Counted from the stretch's first letter, positions 1 to 9,562 are shown. The stretch is 20,945 nucleotides of DNA from Comamonadaceae bacterium (GCA_947494405.1 CANLWQ010000006.1:1-20945), one strand, 5' to 3'. Numbers and translations are program-made. Notes: generated from the letters alone by a model not told the origin.

Positions 1-93
1 AAAGTCAATGACCCCGGCCATTGGCTTGGTTTGCAAATGGGTCAAATGGTGACTGATGTATTCGCCGGCGGTAAGTGTGCTGGTATCGGACAT
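1..93 (-). CDS. atpB: ATP synthase F0 subunit a, N-terminal fragment (cut by left edge)
   Basis: The first 31 codons of a gene that runs off the left edge are visible. The peptide begins MSDTSTLTAGEYISHHLTHL, which matches the usual start of betaproteobacterial F0 subunit a (a short polar lead, then an EYI-HHL-HLQ block ahead of the first membrane helix). Subunit a forms the proton half-channels next to the c-ring in the inner membrane. The ATG is 16 bp downstream of the atpI stop codon, with a weak purine-rich GAAGAG site between them, so it reads as the second gene of an atpI-atpB operon. The assignment rests on this short N-terminus plus the atpI neighbour. Confidence 0.85.
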   Translation of the reverse strand, partial: MSDTSTLTAGEYISHHLTHLQTKPMAGVIDF

Positions 94-109
94 ATTCAAC
101 TCTTCAAAA

Positions 110-604
110 TCAATTTTGCGGTGTCGCTTGTCTGGGGTTTCCCCAGGCCAGCGCCAACCAATAAACTTTCATTGCCAACAACATGCCTGCTAACAAAGCA
201 GGCCAACTGACTTCATTCAAAACCCTGGGTGCGAGTGCCAACAACAGCACTGTTAACACCAACTTCACGCCTTGCCACACGGCAAAACCCACTGCAGCAG
301 TCATCGCATTGACCGAGGCTGCACTTGAAGTCAAGCCTCTGGCAAATAATGCAGCAGGAACAATCACCGCCAAGGCGCCGTACATCACGGAGATTCCTAC
401 AGATGCAAAACCCCAAAGCCATGAACCCAGCATTGCCAAAACAGCTGCCAATGCCAATTGAGCCCCAAGCACCCACCACACCGATAAAGACGTATGCCGC
501 TCTCGCCAAGCCTGCGCTTCTTCAGCTGTCAGAGGATGAAATTCATCCTCAGGGGTCTGAGTGCTTTTGTCAGCGCCCAAGGAGACGGTGTCGGGGTTTA
601 CCAT
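110..604 (-). CDS. atpI: ATP synthase subunit I (AtpI)
   Basis: This is a 164-residue integral membrane protein with a polar N-terminal tail of about 40 residues and then four hydrophobic segments (roughly residues 42-65, 68-90, 105-127 and 132-153). This is the layout of AtpI, the non-essential first gene of F0F1 ATP synthase operons, which helps c-ring assembly and magnesium supply. It sits directly upstream of atpB, the classical place. The ATG at 604 is preceded by a good GAGGAAG ribosome site. AtpI sequences are poorly conserved, so the call depends on topology, size and position together. Confidence 0.85.
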   Translation of the reverse strand: MVNPDTVSLGADKSTQTPEDEFHPLTAEEAQAWRERHTSLSVWWVLGAQLALAAVLAMLGSWLWGFASVGISVMYGALAVIVPAALFARGLTSSAASVNAMTAAVGFAVWQGVKLVLTVLLLALAPRVLNEVSWPALLAGMLLAMKVYWLALAWGNPRQATPQN

Positions 605-635
605 TCACGCTTCCTCACATGCAGCAAAGCCACTG

Positions 636-641
636 ATTGTA
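636..641 (-). promoter_or_regulatory. Candidate -10 element for the atp operon
   Basis: The minus strand reads TACAAT (5 of 6 to TATAAT) 32 bp upstream of the atpI start codon, in the 57-87 bp gap shared with the divergent DUF493-lipB-lipA genes. No convincing -35 hexamer lies at 16-18 bp; the nearest is TTCAAA at 19 bp. This is a weak call based on the -10 and its position alone. Confidence 0.3.
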
Positions 642-691
642 AAGTATCTTTGTGACCCCATTTGAACCCTATCTTTAAAAGCCCTTTTTAT

Positions 692-964
692 ATGCAAGAA
701 CCTATACAAGACAGTCTGATTGAGTACCCCTGCGATTTCCCCATCAAAGTCATGGGTGAACAAGTCGATGGGTTTGTGGACGCCATGTTGATGATCGTGC
801 GTCAGTTCGATCCTGAGTGGGACGACTCGCGCATGACCAGACGCAGCAGCAGCGCGGGCAAATACCTGGGGTTGACCTTGACCGTCAGGGCCACCAGCCG
901 CGAGCAACTCGACGAGCTTTACCGCACGCTCAGCACCCACCCTATGGTGAAGGTAGTGCTTTAG
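692..964 (+). CDS. ybeD: DUF493 / YbeD family protein
   Basis: This is a 90-residue protein of the YbeD/DUF493 family, a small ferredoxin-like alpha/beta fold with a proposed regulatory role whose biochemical function is not settled. The block [11 protein letters not shown] near the N-terminus and the closing [15 protein letters not shown] match the family pattern. I chose the ATG at 692 because E. coli YbeD begins just before the matching segment; a TTG at 662 would add ten residues with no family similarity. No clear Shine-Dalgarno site precedes 692. Its stop codon shares one base with the lipB start (TAGTG), and the ybeD-lipB-lipA order is the same as in many proteobacteria, so it is very likely co-transcribed with the lipoylation genes. 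Confidence 0.85.
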   Translation: MQEPIQDSLIEYPCDFPIKVMGEQVDGFVDAMLMIVRQFDPEWDDSRMTRRSSSAGKYLGLTLTVRATSREQLDELYRTLSTHPMVKVVL

Positions 965-1680
965 TGATCATCGCCCGCGCGCCCGCTGTGCAGATTCGCC
1001 ACTGGGGTCGGGTGGATTACTTGCACACTTACCAAGCCATGCAAGATTTCACCGCGCAGCGTGACGGCAGCACGCCCGACGAAGTCTGGCTTTGCGAGCA
1101 TGCGCCGGTGTTTACCCAAGGCCTTGCTGGCTCGTCAGTTCATCTTCTGTCAACCGGCTCAGCACCAGTGATTGCCACCAACCGCGGTGGTCAAGTCACT
1201 TACCACGGGCCTGGTCAAGTGGTGGCTTATGCCCTGATCGATTTGCGCCGCGCTGGCTACTATGTCAAAGAATATGTCTATAAATTAGAGGAAGCCGTTG
1301 TTCGCACGCTGCTGCACTTTGGGGTGACGGGCTTGCGCGTAGGAAAAGCGCCTGGGGTTTTTGTTCGCAAGGATGCAAACAACCTGCACGCCCTCTTGCC
1401 CTCGCGACCTGCATCCAAGGACACAGCCTTGGCCCAGCCCCAGCCCGACTTCGCCGGTTTAGCCAAAATGGCGGCTCTGGGCGTGAAGGTCAGCCGCCAC
1501 TGCACCTACCATGGTGTGGCCTTAAACGTTCATATGGATTTAGCGCCTTTTCAGCAAATCAACCCCTGCGGGTATGCTGGCTTGGAAACCACCGACCTTT
1601 TTTCAATGGGCGTTGATGTAGGCTGGCAAGAAGCGGCTGATGTTTTGGGCGAGAAACTTCGCTTGTACTTGACTCCCTGA
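964..1680 (+). CDS. lipB: Octanoyl-[acyl carrier protein]:protein N-octanoyltransferase LipB
   Basis: LipB transfers octanoate from acyl carrier protein to the lipoyl domains of 2-oxoacid dehydrogenases and GcvH in the cytoplasm. The 238-residue protein shows the family signature [12 protein letters not shown] (residues 74-85), the catalytic lysine in KMAALG (Lys168), [12 protein letters not shown], and the catalytic cysteine in INPCGYAG (Cys202). The start is the GTG at 964, overlapping the ybeD stop by one base, with GAAGG at 949-953 as a distant ribosome site. An in-frame extension back to 817 would lie over ybeD and is not used. About 30 extra residues (about 136-165) between GVFV and the KMAALG motif are absent from the short E. 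coli form. Confidence 0.95.
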   Translation: MIIARAPAVQIRHWGRVDYLHTYQAMQDFTAQRDGSTPDEVWLCEHAPVFTQGLAGSSVHLLSTGSAPVIATNRGGQVTYHGPGQVVAYALIDLRRAGYYVKEYVYKLEEAVVRTLLHFGVTGLRVGKAPGVFVRKDANNLHALLPSRPASKDTALAQPQPDFAGLAKMAALGVKVSRHCTYHGVALNVHMDLAPFQQINPCGYAGLETTDLFSMGVDVGWQEAADVLGEKLRLYLTP

Positions 1681-1711
1681 CTCGCTAACCACCTTAAGTC
1701 CACCGCACAAC

Positions 1712-2713
1712 ATGACCACTTCTGAAGACAGCTTAATGTCCCCCAACGCCAGCGAGCCACACAACCCGCTGGTCAAGCAAAAGTCTTTGTCCAAAGTGTC
1801 GCGCATACCTATCAAGGTAGAGCACACCGGTGAGGTGCTGAAAAAGCCCGACTGGATACGTGTCAAAGCCGCATCGCCCAACTCGCGGTTTTATGAAATC
1901 AAAGACATTTTGCGTGCCAACAGATTGGTGACAGTGTGCGAAGAAGCGTCTTGCCCCAATATCGGCGAGTGCTTTGGCAAGGGCACAGCCACCTTCATGA
2001 TCATGGGCGACAAATGCACCCGCCGTTGCCCGTTTTGCGATGTGGGCCATGGCCGCCCCGACCCGCTGGACACCAATGAACCCGCCAACTTAGCCAAAAC
2101 CATTGCCGCCTTGAAATTGAATTACGTGGTGATTACCAGCGTGGACCGCGACGATTTGCGTGACGGCGGAGCGGCGCACTTTGTGGAATGCATTCAGCAA
2201 ACACGTGCCTTGTCACCGCACACCCAAATCGAGGTTTTGGTGCCCGACTTTCGCGGCCGCGACGACAGAGCCTTGGAGATTTTGAAAGCTGCGCCACCCG
2301 ATGTGATGAACCACAACTTGGAAACCGTGCCCCGCCTTTACAAACAAGCCAGGCCCGGCAGCGACTACGCCTTCAGCTTGAACTTGCTGAAAAAATTCAA
2401 AGCCCTGTTTCCCCATGTGCCTACCAAAAGCGGTTTGATGGTGGGTTTGGGTGAAACCGACGAAGAAATTTTGGCGACCATGCAAGACATGCGCGATCAC
2501 CACATCGACATGCTGACGCTGGGGCAATACCTCGCCCCCAGCAATCACCATTTACCTGTGCGCCGCTATGTGCATCCTGATACTTTCAAGATGTTCGAGG
2601 CCAAGGCTTATGAGATGGGTTTCAAACACGCCGCTGTAGGTGCCATGGTGAGATCGAGCTACCACGCGGATGCGCAAGCCCATGCGGCAGCAGACATGAC
2701 TTTCAACCGCTAG
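1712..2713 (+). CDS. lipA: Lipoyl synthase LipA (radical SAM)
   Basis: LipA inserts two sulfurs into protein-bound octanoyl groups, completing the lipoyl cofactor made by LipB. The 333-residue protein carries both iron-sulfur clusters of the family: the auxiliary-cluster cysteines Cys76, Cys81 and Cys87 ([12 protein letters not shown]) and the radical-SAM cysteines Cys102, Cys106 and Cys109 (CTRRCPFC). The C-terminal RSSYHA motif supplies the serine ligand of the auxiliary cluster. The start ATG is 31 bp after the lipB stop, so the two are one unit. A second in-frame ATG at 1736 is possible; the first 30 residues are variable. The 3' end overlaps the convergent oxidoreductase gene by 11 bp, leaving no room for a terminator between them. 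Confidence 0.97.
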   Translation: MTTSEDSLMSPNASEPHNPLVKQKSLSKVSRIPIKVEHTGEVLKKPDWIRVKAASPNSRFYEIKDILRANRLVTVCEEASCPNIGECFGKGTATFMIMGDKCTRRCPFCDVGHGRPDPLDTNEPANLAKTIAALKLNYVVITSVDRDDLRDGGAAHFVECIQQTRALSPHTQIEVLVPDFRGRDDRALEILKAAPPDVMNHNLETVPRLYKQARPGSDYAFSLNLLKKFKALFPHVPTKSGLMVGLGETDEEILATMQDMRDHHIDMLTLGQYLAPSNHHLPVRRYVHPDTFKMFEAKAYEMGFKHAAVGAMVRSSYHADAQAHAAADMTFNR

Positions 2714-5700
2714 CCGGCGTTCTCCAAGCCAGCATCAAGCCATCCCATTGCAAGCGCGCCACTTTAAGGTGACGCTCTTTCACATGGCCATAGCCTTTGA
2801 TTTTGTCTGGGATGCGCGCAATCTCTAGCGCCAAAGCTTGGCGCTCCGGGCTAAAGCCTCGCATCAACTCTTCAATTGACTCGCGGTACTGCGCAATCAA
2901 TGCGCGCTCGCCGCGACGCTCTTCGGTGTAGCCAAACACATCGAGGGCCGTGCCGCGCAAAAAACGCAACTTAGCCAAGACCTTGAAGCCGCTCAGCATA
3001 GAGGGGCCAAATTTTTGTTTGATCAATTCGCCTTGGGCGTTTTTGCGAGACATCAGAGGTGGCGCCAAATGGTAGTTGAGGGTGAAGTCGCCTTCAAACT
3101 GGTCGGCAATGCGCTTTAAAAACGAAGCGTCTGTGTGCAGGCGCGCCACTTCATACTCGTCTTTGTAAGCCATGAGCTTGAACAGGTTGCGCGCCACTGC
3201 TTCGGCCATGGCGGGCGTTGTCTTCTGCAAAACCTTGTCTATAAAGCTGCTGTACTTATCGGCATAGGCTGCGTTTTGGTATTGCGTCAAAATATCTGCG
3301 CGCTTTTGCACCAAGACATCTAAGGACTCACGGGTTTTGAATTGCACCACTTGGGCCGGCGCCATCAAGGCTCGCACCTTGGTGATGTCATAAGCACACC
3401 AACGCCCCCAAGCAAAGGCTTTTTTATTGGACTCGACTTGCACGCCGTTGAGTTCGATGGCGCGCATCAGGGCTTCCAGCCCCAAAGGAATCCAGCCCTT
3501 TTGCCAAGCGTAGCCCAGCACCATGGGGTTGATGTAAATACTGTCACCCAACAACTGGGTAGCAAATTGGTTGGCATCAAAAGCACCCAAATTGCGCTTT
3601 TCTCCATCGAGTGCTTGCAAGATGTTGTCGACACAGCCTTCGCTGGGATTGGCCCAAGCACCGTTTTTCACAAACGCGGCAGTAGGTGTGCCGTGATCGT
3701 TGATGGCCACGCGGGTACGCCCGGGGCGCAAGCGCAACATGGTTTCTTTTCCGGCCGTAACGATGGGGTCGCAGCCCAAAATCAAATCGGCTGCAGCGGT
3801 AGAGACACGGGTGGTGCGAATATGCGACTGCTGTTCTGCAATCAACACATGGCTCCACGTGGCGCCGCCTTTTTGCGCCAAGCCTGCAGAGTCTTGGGTG
3901 ACGATGCCGCGCCCCTCAAGGTGTCCCGCCATGCCCAGCAACTGACCGATGGTGATGACGCCCGTGCCACCCACACCCGCCACCACAATGCCATAGCCGC
4001 CAGGATAAACGCCGCGTGAGAGTGAAGGCACTTCGGGGGCGGGGAGTTCGCCCAAAGCAAAGGGGTCGAGAACGGGGCGGTCTTTGGTCTTCTTGCGTAA
4101 CTGACCGCCTTCAACCGTGACAAAACTGGGGCAAAAACCTTTGACGCAACTTTGGTCTTTGTTGCAAGTGCTTTGGTTGATGGTGCGTTTGCGCCCGAAG
4201 TCGGTCTCTAGCGGCTCCACACTCAAGCAATTGCTTTGCGTGCTGCAGTCGCCGCAGCCTTCGCATACCGCTTCATTGATGACCACCCGCACAGCGGGGT
4301 CAACCATGGTGCCGCGCTTGCGGCGGCGGCGTTTTTCGGTGGCGCAGGTTTGGTCGTAAATAATGACTGTGCAGCCTTTGATTTCACGCATCACGCGCTG
4401 CACGTTGTCGAGTTCATCACGGTGTTCTATGGTCACGTCTTCGGGCAAGCCCAGCACGCCACCGACGGCGCCGTTGTGTCCCACACCTTGGTATTTTTCG
4501 GGTTCGTCGGTGACGATGACGATGCGCTTAGCGCCTTCAGCGCGCATGCTTTGCGCGATTTGAATCACGCTGTGGCCTTCGGATCGTTCGCCAATGGGTT
4601 GACCACCGGTCATGGCCACCGCGTCGTTGTACAAAATTTTGTAAGTGATGTTCACACCGGCCGCCACGCTTTGGCGTATGGCCAAAATGCCGCTGTGGAA
4701 ATAGGTACCGTCGCCAATATTGGCAAAAATATGTTGGTCGTTGGTGAAAGGTTGCTGGCCCACCCATGGCACGCCCTCGCCGCCCATTTGGGTAAAGCCC
4801 ACGGTGCTGCGGTCCATCCACAGCGACATGAAATGGCAACCAATGCCGGCCATGGCGCGCGAACCCTCGGGCACTTTGGTGCTGGTGTTGTGCGGGCAGC
4901 CCGAACAAAACCATGGCTGGCGATCGGCTTTGACCTCCAGAACATGCATGGCTTTGTGTTTGGCTTCCAAGATGGCGAGTTGGGCGTCTATGCGCGAGCG
5001 GGTGTCGGCGTCAACGCCCATTTTTTTCAAGCGAACAGCGATGGCTTGGGCGATCAGTGCAGGGGATAAGTCGGCATTGGCTCGCAACAAAATATTGCTG
5101 CTGGGGTTGGGCTGCGACCACTCGCCGCCTGTATCGCCCTCGCCCTGGTTGAATTTGCCCAGCACGCGGGGACGCTGCGCATCGGGCCAGTTGTACAACT
5201 CTTCTTTCAATTGGTATTCGATGAGTTGGCGCTTTTCTTCAACCACCAAAATTTCTTGCAAGCCATGCGCAAACTCGCGGGTGCTTTCAGACTCCAAGGG
5301 CCACACCACGCCGACTTTGTGCACCCGAATGCCAATGCGTTGGCAAGTGGTGTCGTCCAGCCCCAAGTCGAGCAAGGCTTGACGGGTGTCGTTGTAGGCC
5401 TTGCCGCTAGCAATCAATCCAAAGCGGTCGTTTGCGCCTTTGATCACCGTGTGGTTGAGTTTGTTGGCGCGTATATAAGCAAGCGCCGCATACCATTTGT
5501 AATTGAACAACCTGGCCTCTTGGCCCAGCGCATCATCGGGCCAACGAATGTGCAAGCCGCCTTCCGGCATCTCAAACTCGGGCAGCACAATGTGCACACC
5601 GTTGGGATCGATCATCACCGAGGCGCTGGACTCCACCACCTCTTGTATGGTTTTCATGCCGGCCCACACGCCGGCGAAACGGCTCATGGCGATGCCGTGT

Positions 5701-6287
5701 ATGCCGTAGTCGAGAACGTCTTGCACAGACGCGGGGAAAAACACAGGCAAGCCACAGGCTTTGAAAATATGGTCGCTTTGGTGCGCTGCGGTGCTGCTTT
5801 TGGCCACATGGTCGTCACCCGCCAGCGCCAGCACGCCACCCCAAGGCGTGGTGCCGGCCATATTGGCGTGCTTGAACACATCGGAAGTGCGGTCCACGCC
5901 TGGGCCTTTGCCATACCAAATGCCAAACACGCCGTCGAATTTATTACTGCCAGGCGGCGCAAAACCCAGTTGCTGTGTGCCCCACAAAGCCGTGGCAGCG
6001 AGTTCTTCGTTCACGCCGGGCTGAAAAACGATTTGCTGGGACTGCAAAAAAGACTTGGCACTCCACAAGGCTTGGTCGTAGGTGCCCAAAGGTGAGCCAC
6101 GGTAGCCGCTGATAAAGCCTGCGGTGTTCTTGCCCTGCAAAGCGTCGCGCTGGCGTTGCAACATGGGCAACTTGACCAAGGCCTGCACACCACTCATGAA
6201 GGCGCGGCCGTGCTCGAGGCGGTATTTGTCGTCGAGTTGAACCGTCTCTAAGGCGATGCGAATGTGTTCGGGCAGGGGCGCGTTCAT
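2703..6287 (-). CDS. Fused indolepyruvate ferredoxin oxidoreductase (IorA-IorB type)
   Basis: This 1194-residue enzyme oxidatively decarboxylates aryl- or branched 2-oxoacids to acyl-CoA, passing electrons to ferredoxin, and probably works in amino-acid breakdown. The order is a pyrimidine-binding domain (about 1-400), CSGCPHNT (461-468), the thiamine-diphosphate site GDGTYFHSG (525-533) with [10 protein letters not shown] (554-563), a cysteine cluster CEGCGDC plus Cys687 (675-687), further cysteines at 708, 714 and 719, and then an IorB-like gamma domain starting about residue 763 ([17 protein letters not shown]). Single-chain fusions of about 1150-1200 residues are common in Proteobacteria, in contrast to the two-subunit archaeal enzyme. 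The ATG has a GGAG site 8 bp upstream. The true substrate cannot be read from the sequence. Confidence 0.93.
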   Translation of the reverse strand: MNAPLPEHIRIALETVQLDDKYRLEHGRAFMSGVQALVKLPMLQRQRDALQGKNTAGFISGYRGSPLGTYDQALWSAKSFLQSQQIVFQPGVNEELAATALWGTQQLGFAPPGSNKFDGVFGIWYGKGPGVDRTSDVFKHANMAGTTPWGGVLALAGDDHVAKSSTAAHQSDHIFKACGLPVFFPASVQDVLDYGIHGIAMSRFAGVWAGMKTIQEVVESSASVMIDPNGVHIVLPEFEMPEGGLHIRWPDDALGQEARLFNYKWYAALAYIRANKLNHTVIKGANDRFGLIASGKAYNDTRQALLDLGLDDTTCQRIGIRVHKVGVVWPLESESTREFAHGLQEILVVEEKRQLIEYQLKEELYNWPDAQRPRVLGKFNQGEGDTGGEWSQPNPSSNILLRANADLSPALIAQAIAVRLKKMGVDADTRSRIDAQLAILEAKHKAMHVLEVKADRQPWFCSGCPHNTSTKVPEGSRAMAGIGCHFMSLWMDRSTVGFTQMGGEGVPWVGQQPFTNDQHIFANIGDGTYFHSGILAIRQSVAAGVNITYKILYNDAVAMTGGQPIGERSEGHSVIQIAQSMRAEGAKRIVIVTDEPEKYQGVGHNGAVGGVLGLPEDVTIEHRDELDNVQRVMREIKGCTVIIYDQTCATEKRRRRKRGTMVDPAVRVVINEAVCEGCGDCSTQSNCLSVEPLETDFGRKRTINQSTCNKDQSCVKGFCPSFVTVEGGQLRKKTKDRPVLDPFALGELPAPEVPSLSRGVYPGGYGIVVAGVGGTGVITIGQLLGMAGHLEGRGIVTQDSAGLAQKGGATWSHVLIAEQQSHIRTTRVSTAAADLILGCDPIVTAGKETMLRLRPGRTRVAINDHGTPTAAFVKNGAWANPSEGCVDNILQALDGEKRNLGAFDANQFATQLLGDSIYINPMVLGYAWQKGWIPLGLEALMRAIELNGVQVESNKKAFAWGRWCAYDITKVRALMAPAQVVQFKTRESLDVLVQKRADILTQYQNAAYADKYSSFIDKVLQKTTPAMAEAVARNLFKLMAYKDEYEVARLHTDASFLKRIADQFEGDFTLNYHLAPPLMSRKNAQGELIKQKFGPSMLSGFKVLAKLRFLRGTALDVFGYTEERRGERALIAQYRESIEELMRGFSPERQALALEIARIPDKIKGYGHVKERHLKVARLQWDGLMLAWRTPASG

Positions 6288-6364
6288 AACAAGGTCTCCG
6301 GATACGACGTTGGATATTTAATCAGTTTAGGTGCAAAACAGCGATGGCGCTGCGGGAATATCCC

Positions 6365-7063
6365 TCAGCCCACCCCGTAGCGATCGCGATAAGCCTGCAC
6401 CCGCGCAAGGTGCTCGGCCAGGGCGGGGTCTGCACTTTGCTGCAAAAAGCTCAGCACATCGGCCAATTGCGTCACCGCACAGACTTGCAAGCCCAAGGTG
6501 TTTCGCACATATTGCACGGCACTGTGCGGCAGGTCGCGGGTTGCGCCTTGGTCGTCGAGTTCGGTAGCCATTTCTTGGCGGTCCAAAGCAATCACCACCG
6601 CATGGGCTTGGGCACCTGCGGTTTGAATCAGTTTGATGGACTCGCGCACTGCTGTTCCCGCGCTGATGACGTCATCAACAATGAGTACCCGGCCCTTCAA
6701 AGGCGCACCCACCAAAGTACCGCCCTCGCCATGGTCTTTGGCTTCCTTGCGGTTATAGGCAAATGGCACATTGCGCCCCAACCTTGCCAATTCTGTGGCC
6801 ACCACTGCACCCAAGGGAATGCCTTTGTAGGCGGGGCCAAAAATCATGTCGAATTCGAGCTTGCTGTTGATTAACAGTTGGGCGTAAAAATGCCCCAAGC
6901 GCCCCAATTTGGCGCCATCGTCAAACAAACCCGCATTAAAGAAATAGGGCGACAGCCGACCGGCTTTGGTTTTGAATTCGCCAAAACGCAAAACCCCACT
7001 TTCCAGCGAGAATCGAATAAATGCTTGCGCCAAATCGGTTGGCGATGCACCTTGCTCAGCCAT
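6365..7063 (-). CDS. pyrE: Orotate phosphoribosyltransferase
   Basis: PyrE joins orotate to PRPP to make orotidine monophosphate in pyrimidine synthesis. The 232-residue protein shows the PRPP-binding motif [13 protein letters not shown] (126-138), the mobile catalytic loop [15 protein letters not shown] (101-115), and an N-terminal [19 protein letters not shown] block typical of the family. I start it at the ATG at 7063 because an AAGGAA ribosome site sits 6 bp upstream; the frame stays open to 7126 but that extension lies inside the exonuclease gene on the other strand. The gap to the oxidoreductase downstream is 77 bp, so co-transcription with it is possible. Confidence 0.95.
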   Translation of the reverse strand: MAEQGASPTDLAQAFIRFSLESGVLRFGEFKTKAGRLSPYFFNAGLFDDGAKLGRLGHFYAQLLINSKLEFDMIFGPAYKGIPLGAVVATELARLGRNVPFAYNRKEAKDHGEGGTLVGAPLKGRVLIVDDVISAGTAVRESIKLIQTAGAQAHAVVIALDRQEMATELDDQGATRDLPHSAVQYVRNTLGLQVCAVTQLADVLSFLQQSADPALAEHLARVQAYRDRYGVG

Positions 7064-7075
7064 AGGGGATTCCTT
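7064..7075. promoter_or_regulatory. Interlocked ribosome sites of pyrE and exonuclease III
   Basis: Only 10 bp separate the two divergent start codons. On the plus strand AGGGGA (7064-7069) sits 4 bp ahead of the TTG start of the exonuclease. On the minus strand AAGGAA (7075-7070) sits 6 bp ahead of the pyrE ATG and overlaps that TTG. These sites decide both starts. Each gene's promoter must therefore lie inside the coding sequence of the other. Confidence 0.7.
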
Positions 7076-7865
7076 GTTCACACTCACCAGTCTTAACCTC
7101 AACGGGATTCGTTCGGCCAGCAGCAAAGGGCTGCATCACTGGCTTGAAAAAACCAAACCCGATTGTATGTGTGTGCAGGAAATCAAAGCCCAAGAAAGCG
7201 AGCTTGCTAAAGGCTTTGAGCAGTTCGCCGGCTTGAATGGCTACTTTCACTGCGCCGAGAAAAAGGGCTATTCAGGGGTTGGCATTTATACCCGCCATGA
7301 ACCCAGCCACGTGATTCAAGGCTTTGACGGCGGCGAGTTCGATGCGGAAGGCCGCTATTTGGAACTGCGCTTTGACACGCCCCAACGCAAGCTGTCTTTG
7401 CTGAGCGTGTATTTTCCCAGCGGTGCGTCAGGCCCCGAGCGACAAGAAGCTAAATTTCGTTTCTTGAATGTGATTTACCCGCATTTATTGGCTTTGCAAC
7501 AAGGGCGTGAATTCATTTTGTGTGGGGATGTGAATATCGCCCACAAGGAAGCTGATTTGAAAAATTGGCGCGGCAATAAAAAGAACAGCGGCTTTCTGCC
7601 CGAAGAACGCGAGTGGATGACCCAACTCACCACCGAGGGTGGTTTGGTGGATGTGTACCGCCGCCTGCACCCCGACACCACGGATGCTTGCTACACCTGG
7701 TGGAGCAACCGTGGCCAAGCCTATGCCAACAATGTGGGTTGGCGTTTGGACTATCACTTAGCGACACCTGCCTTGGCTGCCAAGGCCTTGTCCGCGTCTA
7801 TTTACAAGCAAGAGAAGTTTTCCGACCACGCACCCATCACCTTGCAATATGACGGGATCATTTGA
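7074..7865 (+). CDS. xth: Exodeoxyribonuclease III (AP endonuclease, XthA family)
   Basis: This Mg-dependent nuclease cleaves DNA at abasic sites and trims 3' ends in base-excision repair. The 263-residue protein has the full set of endonuclease/exonuclease/phosphatase motifs: [10 protein letters not shown] (6-15), VQEIKAQ with the metal-binding Glu36, YFPSG (113-117), GDVNIAH with Asp152 and Asn154, the WWSNRG segment, GWRLDYHLA, and the closing SDHAP with Asp251 and His252. I use the TTG at 7074, which gives the usual [11 protein letters not shown] start and has an AGGGGA site; an ATG at 6966 would lie deep inside pyrE. The arfB start codon follows its stop with no gap. Confidence 0.93.
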   Translation: MFTLTSLNLNGIRSASSKGLHHWLEKTKPDCMCVQEIKAQESELAKGFEQFAGLNGYFHCAEKKGYSGVGIYTRHEPSHVIQGFDGGEFDAEGRYLELRFDTPQRKLSLLSVYFPSGASGPERQEAKFRFLNVIYPHLLALQQGREFILCGDVNIAHKEADLKNWRGNKKNSGFLPEEREWMTQLTTEGGLVDVYRRLHPDTTDACYTWWSNRGQAYANNVGWRLDYHLATPALAAKALSASIYKQEKFSDHAPITLQYDGII

Positions 7866-8264
7866 ATGGCGATTGTCATACCCGAGGGCGACATAGAGTT
7901 CACTGCCATTCGTGCGCAAGGTGCGGGCGGGCAAAACGTGAACAAGGTGTCCAGCGCGGTGCATTTGCGTTTTGACATACGCGCCTCGAGTTTGCCGCAA
8001 GCGGTGAAGGACAAGTTGCTGCTCACCTCCGACCAACGTATCAGCAACGAAGGCGTGATCGTTATCAAAGCCCAAACCAGTCGCAGTCAAGATAAAAACC
8101 GCGCCGAAGCGGTGGCGCGTTTACATGAGATGGTGGAGTTGGCTGCCAAACCGGTTATTCCACGCCGCCCAACCCAACCTACGCGCTCTTCACAACGTGA
8201 ACGGGTTGACAGCAAAGTGATGCGCGGTCAAACCAAGGCAGCACGGGGAAAAGTATCTTGGTAA
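7866..8264 (+). CDS. arfB: Ribosome-rescue peptidyl-tRNA hydrolase ArfB (YaeJ)
   Basis: ArfB enters ribosomes stalled at the end of a broken mRNA and hydrolyses the peptidyl-tRNA. The 132-residue protein carries the catalytic GGQ (residues 21-23, in GAGGQNVNKV) and the long basic C-terminal tail (about 96-132, rich in Arg and Lys) that lies in the empty mRNA channel. It lacks the codon-recognition domains of release factors 1 and 2, and its size is near that of the 140-residue E. coli protein. The ATG follows the exonuclease TGA directly, so translation is probably coupled. Its stop codon touches the stop codon of the convergent glycosyltransferase gene with no base between them. Confidence 0.93.
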   Translation: MAIVIPEGDIEFTAIRAQGAGGQNVNKVSSAVHLRFDIRASSLPQAVKDKLLLTSDQRISNEGVIVIKAQTSRSQDKNRAEAVARLHEMVELAAKPVIPRRPTQPTRSSQRERVDSKVMRGQTKAARGKVSW

Positions 8265-9500
8265 CTAGGTGGAGCGCTGCAAGCTCATCTCTAGCGCCAA
8301 ACTTTCTTGCTGATAGCTGCCTGTCATGACTTGACGGAACATGGCCTCGGTACGCTCGACCACGCCGGGCCAATCCAGAGTTTTAGCGGTCTGCAAGGCT
8401 TCTTGTGCCAATCTGGCTTGCAAACTGGGCTCTTTGACCAAGGTACACACCGCCTGAATGAAGTTGTCTGGCGACTCGGTGTCTACACACATGCCGTTTT
8501 CGCCATGATTGATCCATTGACCTGCAGCCGCATGTTTGAAAGCCACCACCGCCAAGCCGCTGGCCATGGCTTCCAAGGTGACATTGCCAAAGGTTTCCGT
8601 CAAGCTGGCAAACACAAACACGTCGGCGCTGGCGTAATGGGCGGCCAAATCTGCCCCGCTGCGATAGCCAGCAAAAATAATATCGGCATGCTGTTGCTGC
8701 AAACTCTCGCGCAAGGGGCCGTCACCAACCAACACCAAACGCACACGCGGGTTTTGTTGTTTGGCTTTGAGGTAGGCCTGAACCACCAAACCCAAATTTT
8801 TCTCCGCAGCCAAGCGCCCCACATACAACAACACCGGGTCCATAGCCTCAACGCCCCAAGATTGTCTTAAGACACTTTGTCTGTGGGCAGGCGAAAACTG
8901 CGAGGTGTCCACGCCGCGTGGCACCACCTCCACACGCTGAAAACCCTTGGCCATCAACTCTTGCTGGAGCATGGCTGTGGGCACCATGGTGATGTCTGCG
9001 CGGTTATGGAATTTCTTTAAGTAAGTGCGTATGGCGCCGCTGAGCCAACCAATGCCGTAATGTTGGCTGTAGGCGTGGAAATTGGTTCGGAAGTCGGTGC
9101 TGACGGGCAACTTCAATTTGCGTGCGACTTGCAGCGCAGACCAACCCAAAGGACCTTCGGTGGCGATGTGAACAATATCGGGTCTATGCTTGGCCCACAA
9201 ACGGTTGAGTTCTCGCTTGGCGGGTAATCCCATGCGCAGTTCGTTGTAAAACGGAATGGGCAGGCCTTTGACCAGCAACTCTTGGAAATTTTCTGAATTC
9301 ACAGCCGTGTGCTGGGCTTGCTGCTTGGGCCGCACCAACCAAAGATCATGGCCTCGCGCTTGTAAGCCCTCTACAATTTTGCTCAAGGTGTGTGCCACGC
9401 CGTTGATATCGGGTGGATAGGTTTCAGTGACCACAGCGATATTGAATCTTTGCTGGACTGACCCCAAGCGACTCACATGTATATGCGCATCATTCTTCAT
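8265..9500 (-). CDS. GT4 family glycosyltransferase, Agt/SQD2-like candidate glycolipid synthase
   Basis: This is a 411-residue GT-B fold glycosyltransferase of family GT4. The N-terminal domain begins with VVTETYPPDINGVA (glycine-rich acceptor loop, 23-36). The C-terminal donor domain has PRGVDTSQFSP, YVGRLAAEKN (226-235), VGDGPLR and the EX7E pair Glu302/Glu310 in TETFGNVTLEAM. This pattern is shared by Agt diacylglycerol glycosyltransferases, plant SQD2 and mannosyltransferases, so the acceptor cannot be fixed from the motifs. The nearby plcP gene and the phosphate-box repeats upstream favour an Agt-like role: putting a sugar on the diacylglycerol released from phospholipids. No good ribosome site precedes the ATG at 9500; a later start within the first 20 residues is possible, since the family core begins near residue 19. 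Confidence 0.85.
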   Translation of the reverse strand: MKNDAHIHVSRLGSVQQRFNIAVVTETYPPDINGVAHTLSKIVEGLQARGHDLWLVRPKQQAQHTAVNSENFQELLVKGLPIPFYNELRMGLPAKRELNRLWAKHRPDIVHIATEGPLGWSALQVARKLKLPVSTDFRTNFHAYSQHYGIGWLSGAIRTYLKKFHNRADITMVPTAMLQQELMAKGFQRVEVVPRGVDTSQFSPAHRQSVLRQSWGVEAMDPVLLYVGRLAAEKNLGLVVQAYLKAKQQNPRVRLVLVGDGPLRESLQQQHADIIFAGYRSGADLAAHYASADVFVFASLTETFGNVTLEAMASGLAVVAFKHAAAGQWINHGENGMCVDTESPDNFIQAVCTLVKEPSLQARLAQEALQTAKTLDWPGVVERTEAMFRQVMTGSYQQESLALEMSLQRST

Positions 9501-9522
9501 GTGCTTAATGTGACTTCGGATT

Positions 9523-9562
9523 GCAACAGTTTGATGAATATTTTGTTGCAGTTCAATGACAT
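9523..9562 (-). promoter_or_regulatory. Fourfold Pho-box-like repeat upstream of the glycosyltransferase
   Basis: Read on the minus strand, four 7-mers follow each other at an exact 11-bp period: ATGTCAT (9562-9556), CTGCAAC (9551-9545), TATTCAT (9540-9534) and CTGTTGC (9529-9523), separated by the 4-base spacers TGAA, AAAA and CAAA. They match the PhoB half-site CTGTCAY at 6, 5, 4 and 5 of 7 positions. PhoB binds direct 7+4 repeats of this kind in tandem, so this looks like two adjoining Pho boxes oriented toward the glycosyltransferase. The last repeat ends 22 bp before the annotated ATG. Confidence 0.65.

Noticed and set aside
817..963. An N-terminal extension of LipB by 49 residues.
   Set aside because: It lies wholly over the ybeD reading frame, has no similarity to LipB, and the GTG at 964 gives a normal N-terminus.
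3342..6095. Several long plus-strand open frames (up to 294 codons) opposite the ferredoxin oxidoreductase.
   Set aside because: They are His/Ala/Gly-rich shadows of a complete 1194-residue enzyme, with no family motif and no ribosome sites.
6365..7126. A longer pyrE starting at 7126.
   Set aside because: The added 21 residues lack similarity to PyrE, and the AAGGAA site is placed for the ATG at 7063.
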